Source of the DNA: Litsea cubeba
Lineage: Eukaryota; Streptophyta; Magnoliopsida; Laurales; Lauraceae
Assembly (NCBI GenBank): GCA_012931725.1
Contig: CM022951.1
Coordinates: forward strand, 32,177,599-32,241,598
DNA length: 64,000 bases
Direction: 5' to 3'
A program made the position numbers and the translations under genes. Position 1 is the first letter of the stretch; every line of letters starts with the position of its first letter. Below, in pieces: positions 56,246-64,000 of this stretch. The notes beneath the pieces were generated by a model. That model made no database searches. It saw nothing but the letters and a program-made list of their open reading frames with translations, and was not told the origin of the DNA.

Positions 56246-57524
56246 ATAACCAAACCAAACCAAGCCTTTTCCCACTAGGTGGGGTCGGCTATATGGATTT
56301 GACGACGCCAATCAAATCTGTTTAGGGCCATGTCCTCCGTTAGATCCATGTAGGCAAGGGCATGTTTAATAGTTTCTTTCCAACTTCTCTTGGGTCTCCC
56401 TCTCCCTCTCCTACTCCTGGCAATCTCCATGCTTTCACACCTTTTAACAGGTGCCCCCGTTGGACGCCTTCGAACATGGCCGAACCATCTCAGTCGATTT
56501 TCTCTCATTTTATCTCCAATCGGTGCTATTCCTACTTTGCCCCTAATCTCCTCATTCCTAATCCTATCTCTCCTTGTGATCCCGCACATCCATCTTAGCA
56601 TTCTCATCTCCGCAACTTCCATCTTTTTGACATGATTATGCTTTACTGCCCAACACTCTGATCCATATAACAACGCTGGTCGTACCGCCACCTTATAATA
56701 CTTTCCTTTAACCTTGAGGGGGACTTTCCGATCACACAAGACCCCCGAAGCACTCCTCCATTTGGTCCACCCGGCCTGAATCCTGTGACTTACATCAATA
56801 TCAATCCCTCCATCCTGTTACACCATAGATCCAAGGTACCTAAAGTTTTCTTTCTCTACAATCTTTTGTGTGCCCAAACTTACTTCTATGTTACCAGGTG
56901 TCCTACTTTGACTAAACTTGCATTCCATATATTCCGTTTTGCATCGACTTAGCCTAAACCATTTTGTCTCTAATGTTTTCCACCACAATTCTAGTTTAGC
57001 ATTCACTCCTTCTCTCGTCTCATCCACTAAAACAATGTAATCTGCAAATAGCATACACCACGGCACCTCATCCTGGATATGTCTTGTAATCTCATCCATA
57101 ACTAGGGCAAACAAGTATGGGCTTAACGCTGAACCTTGGTGTAGACCAATCGTGATAGGAAACTCCTTAGTTTCGCCGCCAGTCGTCCTTATAGATGCCA
57201 CGACTCTATCATACATATCCTTTATCGCCTCAATATAAGCGACACACACTCTTTTCTTTTCCAGAACTCTCCAAAGAATCTCCCTAGGAACCCGGTCATA
57301 GGCCTTCTCCAAGTCAATGAACACCATATGTAAATCTCTCTGACCTTCTCTATACTGTTCCACTAACCTCCTCAGGAGAAAGATAGCCTCCATGGTTGAT
57401 CTCCCAGGCATGAAACCAAATTGATTCTCTGAAACATTTGTTGTTCTTCTGAGTCTTCTCTCAATAACTCTCTCCCATAATTTCATCGTATGGCTCATCA
57501 ATTTAATCCCGCGGTAGTTCGCAC
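56246..57524 (-). mobile_element. RTE-clade LINE, 5'-truncated, with target duplications
   Basis: 1,279 bp bounded by perfect 12-bp duplications. On the minus strand it encodes RT from NYRGIKLMSHTMKLWERVIE through ENQFGFMPGRSTMEAIFLL, DLEKAYDRVPREILW, GLHQGSALSPYLFALVMDE and LFADYIVLVDE (the catalytic DD reads DY, so the second Asp is lost) to the C-terminal domain ending HIADPT. It ends with a (CCAAA)n tail on the plus strand. Stop TAA at 56818-56820 replaces the first Gln of VQQDGG seen in the copy at 50113. It is on the same strand as MOCOS. Confidence 0.93.
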
Positions 57525-58906
57525 AGATATGGTGTTCTATATCGTGCCTAAATTTAATGTCCTTCACACAAGATATCTAGTTTCAAGTTATCCCTTGATT
57601 CCAACCCCACTTTATTAATAGACCACTTTGTGAAAATTCTAAAACTTAAGTCATACGAACTATTTTAATGTGAAGACACCACTGTGCTGAAAATAACCTA
57701 ATGCAGTGTGGACGCCTATTGTGTTATGGTAATTTCTAAGCCTTCACTAGTTGAAGTCTTAACTTTGTGTGACTTGCGTGTGATACATGTTCCCTATATT
57801 TCTTCGAGTAAAGCCTTTCGCATCGCGATACCTATCGTATCTGCTTGACCTTTCATAAGCGGGGACAGAACGAAACGGCCATAATAAAGACGCTTACTGT
57901 CTGTTCTTGATTCAACACACTTCCACTGTAGTGTTCGAGTGGATACTGCTACTTCTTCTCAAACCACGCATAGGGAGTCTAAATTGACTAGGATATCTGA
58001 GGTACTGATTCTATTCTGCTCTTCTGTTACCCACTTCAGTGGGGGATATAGCTTATGTGGTATACCTTCTGTATGTAATTTCAGTTACAAGAAACTCTTG
58101 GATACTCGGATATATTCCTAATCTGTTGAGATTATATTTCCTTTTAATTCTGTCCATATACCACATTATGCCTGCTAATGAATCACGATAACTAATGCCG
58201 TAATCAATTGCCAGGAGTTATATAATTCTCATATCCTGTGATTACTATGAAAAACTACATGTGAAGTAGACGTAGCCACATAGGATTTGTTTTCCCACCA
58301 AGCTCTCTGTACTTATCCTTGCATGGGCATTTTTAGGTAACAAGAGGTGGAGTGAGGAGCCAATCAATGATGACGAAGCTTATGGGGGTCAAGTGGTCAG
58401 ATTCAACATTTATGCCAGAGGGCACAATAATCAGTGACAGTTTGAGAGATTTTAGCCTACTAAATTCCTTTATGTTTTAAATCTCTACAGACTTGGAAAG
58501 AACATTAGTTGATTAATTCATGATGTTGTTATATGTTGATCTCTAGTTAGGTATGGACTGTCATAGATAAGTTCTAAACCTTTCACTAAAGCTCTACCAT
58601 CTGGTGAGGAATATAAATTGTTATTTCTTCAGATTTGCTAAACCAATAGATTTATGGTTGAATTTTATTTACATTCATGCTCCAAAACTTCCTAAGAATT
58701 AGACATCTAGTTTTAAGGTTTGACAATTGGCAATCCACATGGCCAAAAAATAAGATCGTTTTCACCTTTAGGCACATGGCTTTCATAATATCATTTTTGC
58801 ATGTATGTATACATATATAATATATAATACTTTAAAAAATACTTCTGAAAGTTTCATGCACATAACCAAATGTCCAATGGGAGTACATTGCTCTTATATT
58901 ATGTTA

Positions 58907-59360
58907 AGGGCCACTTGGAAACCCTAATCTAATTAATAACAGCTAGATAAAAGCTCTAAATTTTAAGTTCTAATTTATAATTATTAATAGAAAAAAAACT
59001 CTTATTTCATGAGGTAATTGGGGCACGCCTTTTAAGAATTGTTGCAATTTGGGCCCACCTTTTAAAATTACAATGAAGAACCCGCCATTTGCATCATTTT
59101 GAACATTTATGAGGTTATTTTCATCCAAAACACATAAATTTTGCATTGCCCACCTCTATCCACTATTCTACTTCAGCTAAAAAAAAGCTCTAAAACAAAA
59201 TAAGCAGCCCCCCTTAGGTTATGTTTCTTGTAGGCAAAAGCTCTAATTTCTAAATAAGCTCTAAAATTAGAAAATTAATTAGAGGCTTATAAATATATAA
59301 ATAAGCTCTAAATCAGAAAATAAGAGCTTGCTTCTAGAGTTACCAAATGGGCCCCTAAGA
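58907..59360. mobile_element. MITE-like element (hAT-like ends)
   Basis: Left end TAAGGGCCACTTGGAAACCC and right end, reversed, TAGGGGCCCATTTGGTAACT are imperfect inverted copies. The interior is AT-rich with several AAGCTCTAAA motifs, typical of non-autonomous hAT MITEs in plants. A target duplication could not be settled. Confidence 0.6.
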
Positions 59361-59547
59361 CTTTATTCTTTTTAATGAATAACTTCATACCAATATTCGT
59401 GCATTTGTACTGGGTTTGAAAATGTCATGGTTTATCAAAATCCATAAATGTATCCACAAAAGGGAGAGTAGAAATCATCTCCATATAAATTCATTCAATA
59501 AATGCAACACATAAATTAATGCTTAGATGATAGGCCAAAAGAGTTAC

Positions 59548-59705
59548 CGTTTGAGATTTCTGCTGGTGTCATAGCTTGGGTTCTCCTCTGTATTGGATGT
59601 TGCAAAACCTTAACAGAAGATATATTGGATTTAGATAATCCAGTGAGATGCTTAACCTCTTCAATATCTACAGCAACAGCAGCAGCTCCTTGGTTGAGAG
59701 CATAT
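59548..59705 (-). CDS. MOCOS/ABA3: MOCOS exon b: YALNQGA...VDIEE segment
   Basis: Exon of 158 nt after acceptor CTATAG. Its first base A completes the Glu codon of the previous exon (GA|A), giving REYALNQGAAAVAVDIEE. It ends ...TPAEISN plus one base before donor GTAACT. The first half matches the conserved YALAQGA..AVDIEE stretch of ABA3. The second half (about residues 20-52 of the exon) is the poorly conserved, polar linker that plant MOCOS proteins carry between the N-terminal strands and the FAFPSECNFSG motif. Confidence 0.93.
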
Positions 59706-60041
59706 CTATAGATTATTAAGGACAATCACCACTTCATGTTCATTGCTCAATATTATGAGGACTTTTCTCTGCTGTAAATATTCATAGGAGGCTCAGTTGG
59801 CTCACTCAATTTAATAGGATTCTCGAATCATTGGATTTCTGGAATCAATGAATCTTCTGACACAAATCTGCATGGAGAACTCTAAAAGCCTGCTGATGGA
59901 ACTTATTGTTTGGATGCCTGTTCGATTTCTAAAAATCTGGATTAATTCAATCATTAAAAAAAAAAACTTGTTCAGATATCCACTGGATTTTGCTTGATAA
60001 TGCATCTGTCCCACTCAGAAAGCAATTTCCATAAAATAAAA

Positions 60042-60203
60042 GATGTGTTATGATCTCCCAGAGGTTGAGGGTTTGAAACTGCGCTACCACACTGGGGCCA
60101 CAGGGGATTTACTCGGCTCCCCCTGGGCCCGTAGGGATTAGTCTAGCTGAAAGGGCTGGGACACCCTCCATTATCAATTAAAAAAAAAAGGATGTGTTAT
60201 GAT
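60042..60203 (+). mobile_element. tRNA-type SINE, 5'-truncated, with 13-bp target duplications
   Basis: Element body 60055-60190 between perfect copies of GATGTGTTATGAT (60042-60054 and 60191-60203). It has a B-box-like GGGTTTGAAAC at about 60068, then CCCTGGGCCCGTAGGGATTA and GTCTAGCTGAAAGGGCTGGG, a layout seen in plant SINEs, and an A-rich tail at 60179-60190. No A box is visible, so the copy is 5'-truncated. No coding capacity. Confidence 0.8.
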
Positions 60204-60714
60204 AGGCACGGATTGAAATGTCTATTTGGTGGCCCTTCCAATGGACGTATGATGGGATCTTTCTGTCGCATGGCATGGTGCTCAAGAGATGTTCTTGTAG
60301 TGGTATCTAAATAACAAGCCCGATAAGTGAAGTGGCATGTTGGGATCCAAAATGAACATACATCTGAATGGTTGGACCCCAGTCTAGGGCCCCCACACAG
60401 CTATGAATGGCAAAACCTACCATGGGGAGTTATGCAACTGATATTGGCTGCACTCATTAAGGTGAATGGTGGGACCAGCCACTCCAAAACAAAAGATTTT
60501 GAAAAAAAAAAAGAAGGCAAAATGAGGAACAATCCAATTTGACAACCATGTTTTGCCATCACTCTTGGGCCAATATTTTATGTCATTGAATGGGCATCCT
60601 ATTGTCATTTCCATCACTGGTGGGGCACTATATAAATTCATCATTGGTGGGGCCACTATATAAATTCATCATTGGGTGCCTACCATATTTACGTCATTGG
60701 GTAGGGGTACTCCC

Positions 60715-60816
60715 AAAGGATTTGGCTCAATATAGATTGGAATGGAGAAACAAAACTCATGTAGCCGAACCCAACATAGTTGGGACGAGGCTTTGATGAT
60801 GATGTGACGATGATGG
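60715..60816 (+). repeat. RTE-type LINE 3' fragment with (GAT)n tail
   Basis: Encodes LAQYRLEWRNKTHVAEPN followed by IVGTRL and then a GATGATGATGTGACGATGATG tail. Confidence 0.75.
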
Positions 60817-61170
60817 ATATGGGACCTCCCGTGTATTTTCACCACTTTGTGGGACTGTCCATGTGACCACCAATAGGTGGACCCACCATGATTTTGCTCA
60901 TTGAGAGTCCTCATGAAGAATTTTGTAAGGGGTTTCAAAATAAAAATAAAAAGGGCCTAGGATGGATTTTTGTCCCCCAATCCACAATTTTAAAATTCAA
61001 GAATCCATGGATTTGTAAAACAGAAAAATAATATCTATTGAAAACTGATATTTCTGACATGGGTTCCAAACACCATGCATTTGAGGAATCCACATCAGGA
61101 CATCCAAACAAGCCCTCAAAGGGTGCAACAAAGAACTACTTATAAAGAACCAATCATGTCTGGTGGATAC

Positions 61171-61331
61171 TCTCTAATTCCAAGGACGCTATTGTGATTC
61201 TCCATCGTATACATGTAACAGCTCTCCCTGCTCCATGGGAAGGCCTCTCCCACCAGTTTCAAAGCAGATGTCGCTCCAGAAGTAAATATGCATTTGTATT
61301 CTTTAGCCGATGCATTACAATAATCAAGGAC
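61171..61331 (-). CDS. MOCOS/ABA3: MOCOS exon a (first in window): NifS-like domain, substrate/PLP loop
   Basis: Exon of 161 nt. It starts VLDYCNASAKEY after acceptor ...GACTAG (phase 0) and ends ...NHNSVLGIRE before donor GTATCC with two bases of the Glu codon left over. Visible motifs are FTSGAT (the phosphate-binding turn typical of NifS-like aminotransferases), ALKLVGEAFPW, and MENHNSV with the conserved His expected to stack on the PLP ring. It aligns closely with plant ABA3 from memory. The next upstream exon, expected to end in an ADARHQ-like segment, is not between 61332 and 64000, so that intron runs off the window and contains copia element 4. Confidence 0.95.
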
Positions 61332-61708
61332 CTAGTCACAACAAATCTATCTTCAAGACCATGAAGTCATGTTATGCTAACAGTTTATACCTTTGAAATC
61401 AAAAATACCAATTTCCATATCCCATGCCATTCCATATCAAAGTAGAACTTAAAAATAAAAATAAAAAATAAAAAAAGGAGAAAGAAACTCAAACTTTGCC
61501 TGAACAAAATGAAATACTATTTCTACCACACAATCGGTTTAAGTTATGTTTGAGCTAACAATACAAAGATTTCCTAGCGCTACAAAAAATAATAATAATA
61601 ATAAGGAACCCAAAGCTTTGATAGAAAACGAGAAGTATCAATGTATTATATAATCATAGAGCAGCACAAATTCCATCCATATTCCATCAAATAATTTAAA
61701 TTAAAATT
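61332..61708. other. Intron sequence upstream of exon a
   Basis: Contains A-rich (AAAAATAAA)n near 61450-61480 and (AAT)n near 61588-61603. No exon was recognised. Confidence 0.6.
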
Positions 61709-62032
61709 GTTAAAGTATAAACTTGTATTATAGTAGTCCAGGCGTCCAGCCCAGTTACATGATATTAGGCCCAGCCCAATTGTATATAAGAGATCTATTC
61801 TTATTGTGTACAGCTAGATAGATTAGTTGCCTTCCTTCTTTAGAGAGCTAATTGATCTAATTAATATTTGATTCCTTGTTTTATTCCTTGATTTGTAGCC
61901 TAATCTTAGGCATTGTAAAGGCTATTTAAGAAGATGAATCCAAGATGAAGGATCATCGAATGAGAATACATTTTCACAGAATTCTCTTCTCTCTCTTGTT
62001 TAAGTATTCTTTCAATCTGCCTGTGACTGACA
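61709..62032 (+). repeat. Copia 4 5' LTR
   Basis: TGTTAAAGTATAAAC ... CTGTGACTGACA, 324 bp. Confidence 0.85.
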
Positions 62033-62044
62033 TGGTATTAGAGC
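62033..62044 (+). other. Copia 4 primer-binding site, one mismatch
   Basis: TGGTATTAGAGC, i.e. the tRNA-Met site with C changed to T at the seventh position, abutting the LTR. Confidence 0.85.
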
Positions 62045-63034
62045 TTGAGATCTAGGAGATCTTCTTCCTTCTTCATTTTGAGAGATTTCTAAAGCTTCGT
62101 TTCTTCTCTTATCTCTGCCTAGGATATTGTTCTTTTTCTGGAAGTCATTCCGATTCTATTCCTGCCATCTGATCGTCTGTGATCATCCCTGATCACATCT
62201 GATCAGACGTGGCCCACTTTTTTATCATCATCATCATCACAGCAGAAGCAGCCCACAGTATTCGTCTTGTTATTCTCTTATTTATGAAGATTTTTTCATG
62301 ATTTTTGGATCATCAGAAGTAGGGTTTCCAACCCATTTTGTGATATTTCAGTTTTGACGGACAGTTTCCATCACAACCGTTCAACTTTGTGGATCTTGCT
62401 CCGTTTTGCATAGGATTTTTCCCCTGGGTTGCAGAAAAACATTGTTCTTCCATCCCCAACACCTGATCCAGTCCCTGATCATCTAAGCTGGGCCCACGTG
62501 GAGATCGATCCACTGTCGACAGGGACGATTTCGGCCAAACGTCTCTGTTTTCGCTCACTTACAACTGTGGACCATTTGCGATCATCATGGATCATCAAAC
62601 AACTACTACAGCAGTGGTCGACTGGGTTTTCTAAGAATTCTGGTGTTTTTTCTGGATTTTTCAATCAATTTTTGAGGTATTTTCCAGCCACTTCTTCCTC
62701 TGACGATTGTGATTTTTCTGTATCAAATAGTTTTCATCATAGCCATCCAAATTTTTGGATTTTCATCCAAATCTCATCAGATTTTGGCCTGAAGGAAGAA
62801 TTTTTGGACTCCTTCCGGATATTCTTATCTGATCTATGATTAGATCTGTTTCTGGGGTCCACGCACAGATTCTACATCTAATATTAAGGTCGTCTGGGCA
62901 CCTTTTTGCATCTTTTGTTGCTTTCTGTTGCTGAACTGATTAACAGACTCATCTTCTGCTATTGTGAACCATCGTGGAACATCTGTATCAGTGAAATCTA
63001 TTGTATCAGTCCAGTTGACTGGTGGTTATTCATT

Positions 63035-64000
63035 ATGGAGAAAGGAGATATTAAATTGATCAAGTTTAATGGTAAAAATTATACCACTTGGGCTTTTCAA
63101 TTTCAAATTTACCTTAAGGGTAAAGAACTCTGGGGACATATTGATGATTCAGATCCCAGACCTACTGATGACAAGCTCCTTGCTCAATGGGAAGTTAAAG
63201 ATTGGCAGATCATGACATGGATATTGGGGTCCGTCGAGGCTCAGTTTATCCTGAACCTTCGCCCATACAGGACTGCCAAAGAAATGTGGCTTTATTTAAA
63301 GAAGATATATTTGCAAGAAAATTCTGCTCGCAGGTTTCATTTAGAACATGAAATCTCACAGTTTGTTCAAGGGACCTTGTCAATACAGGATTACTACTCT
63401 CAGTTTACAAGTTTGTGGACTGATTACGCTGAGCTTATTTATGTTGACCTCCCTGCTGCTGCCTTAGCATCTATTTAAGGGATACATCAGACGAGTCAGC
63501 GAGATCAGTTTCTAATGAAATTACGACCACAATTTGAAACTGTCCGCTCCAACTTAATGAGCCGGGTGCCATCTCCTTCACTTGAATCATGTCTTGGCGA
63601 ACTCCTTAGAGAGGAACAGTGCTTGGTGACTCAGACGGCACTTACACAGAATGCTCCTCAAGTTACTCCTATCGATGTTGCTTATGTTGCCAGGGGTAAG
63701 CCTCCAGCCCGGGACATGAGCAAGGTCAAATGTTTTTGCTGCCATAAAATGGGACATGTTTCCATTCAGTGCAACCAGAAGTTTTGTTCCTACTGCAAAA
63801 CCAAAGGTCATGTTCTTCCAGAATGCCGGACGCGACCTCAGAATCGGGCACCGCAACAGAGAGCATACTCTGCACATATTCCTGAAGCTTCTTCACCAGT
63901 CATGCCTGCACCACATACTGAAACTTCTTCTTCTACCCTCACTCCTGAAATGGTCCAGCAAATGATCATAAATGCTTTCTCTGCACTTGGCTTATCAGGT
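63035..64000 (+). pseudogene. Copia 4 gag with premature TAA
   Basis: Opens at ATG 63035 (MEKGDIKLIKFNGKNY); ATG 62906 lies in the leader and is unlikely. Stop TAA at 63476-63478 after LAASI. The same frame then continues with TSQRDQFLMKLR, MSRVPSPSLESCLGELLREEQ, knuckles CFCCHKMGHVSIQC and CSYCKTKGHVLPEC, and TPEMVQQMIINAFSALGLSG at the window end. A single C-to-T change of CAA would explain the stop. Homologous text in copia 1 has no stop here. Confidence 0.9.

Larger units (their letters stand above)
52716..59547 (-). other. MOCOS intron between exons b and c (6.8 kb)
   Basis: Donor GTAACT, acceptor TTATAG. It contains an AT microsatellite, a 428-bp tandem duplication, an RTE LINE and a MITE. 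The stretches 52940-53980, 54850-56230 and 57540-58900 are AT-rich with no recognised feature. Confidence 0.88.
59706..61170 (-). other. MOCOS intron between exons a and b (1.5 kb)
   Basis: Donor GTATCC, acceptor CTATAG. It contains a SINE and an RTE 3' fragment; the rest is unassigned. Confidence 0.9.
2189..61331 (-). other. MOCOS/ABA3: Molybdenum cofactor sulfurase gene, internal part (9 exons, 8 complete introns)
   Basis: Nine minus-strand exons join into one open frame of 338 codons that follows the plant ABA3/LOS5 family from the NifS-like N-terminal domain up to the segment ending GIQLR. Exon lengths in order are 161, 158, 127, 106, 46, 39, 157, 103 and 117 nt. Intron lengths are 1465, 6832, 4576, 81, 1578, 87, 20974 and 22536 bp. 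All introns are GT-AG and all phases agree. The enzyme uses PLP and L-cysteine to place the terminal sulfur on the molybdenum cofactor of aldehyde oxidase and xanthine dehydrogenase in the cytosol; in plants this is needed for the last step of abscisic acid synthesis. No exon of the start, of the TGCFCNPG region or of the MOSC domain is in the window, so the gene continues past both edges. Confidence 0.95.
61709..64000 (+). mobile_element. Ty1/copia element 4, 5' part (runs off window)
   Basis: 5' LTR 61709-62032, primer-binding site, long untranslated leader and gag. The gag is related to that of copia 1 and 2 (IKLIKFNGKNYTTWAFQFQIY) but from another family. It lies antisense to MOCOS in the intron upstream of exon a. 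The 3' end, second LTR and target duplication are outside the window. Confidence 0.9.

Noticed and set aside
57850..58330. Possible organelle-derived insertion or additional host exon
   Set aside because: No stretch resembling plastid or mitochondrial genes, and no reading frame with splice signals fitting MOCOS, was found.
60055..60190. A tRNA gene
   Set aside because: Only a B-box-like motif is present; there is no A box or cloverleaf, and the target duplications and A-tail point to a SINE.
2189..61331. The MOCOS matches as a processed pseudogene or random captured exons
   Set aside because: Introns with correct GT-AG borders and phases separate all exons in the right order and strand, and no stop or frameshift occurs in 338 codons.

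Overview
This window is plant nuclear DNA, very probably from an angiosperm with a repeat-rich genome. The evidence is spliceosomal introns, Ty1/copia and Ty3/gypsy LTR retrotransposons primed by initiator-tRNA-Met, L1 and RTE LINEs, a SINE and MITE-like elements. The species cannot be fixed from the sequence; the very large introns would fit a magnoliid or another large-genome lineage, but that is a guess.

One host gene is visible: a molybdenum cofactor sulfurase (MOCOS; ABA3/LOS5 in Arabidopsis) on the minus strand. Nine internal exons run from 61331 down to 2189: 61171-61331, 59548-59705, 52589-52715, 47907-48012, 47780-47825, 46163-46201, 45919-46075, 24842-24944 and 2189-2305. They total 1,014 nt (338 codons). 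Every junction is GT-AG, every phase matches, and the joined frame has no stop. They cover most of the NifS-like PLP domain, including the Schiff-base lysine. The start of the gene lies beyond the right edge and the MOSC half beyond the left edge. Less than 2% of this 59-kb span is coding.

The rest is intron filled with transposons. Region 1-2188 holds LINE and copia debris. Intron 2306-24841 (22.5 kb) holds an L1 LINE split by a gypsy solo LTR (5892-8207), then copia element 1 (9139-23844) with a young, nearly intact chromodomain gypsy element (12682-22074) nested inside it. Intron 24945-45918 (21 kb) holds a MITE-like element with a foldback element inserted in it (25204-26372), copia element 3 (26474-31846), an unclassified repeat interrupted by a 1.6-kb insertion (33370-35990), copia element 2 (36727-42070), a gypsy fragment (43985-44738) and an inverted copy of the unclassified repeat (44738-45560). 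The other introns hold two 5'-truncated RTE LINEs with clear target duplications, a SINE, a hAT-like MITE, tandem duplications and tiny RTE 3' tails. A fourth copia element enters at 61709 and runs off the right edge.

Target-site duplications and LTR comparisons give a consistent insertion order: L1 before its solo LTR, and copia 1 (LTRs about 1% different) before the gypsy element (about 0.3%). Five premature stops whose parent codon can be read or inferred are C:G-to-T:A changes, as expected if methylated cytosines are decaying. A sixth, in-frame TGA in the gypsy gag, is compatible with this but has no unmutated copy to compare. No system of wholly unknown type was found. The strongest results are the hidden MOCOS gene, the nested young chromovirus with its in-frame gag stop, and the foldback-in-MITE structure.
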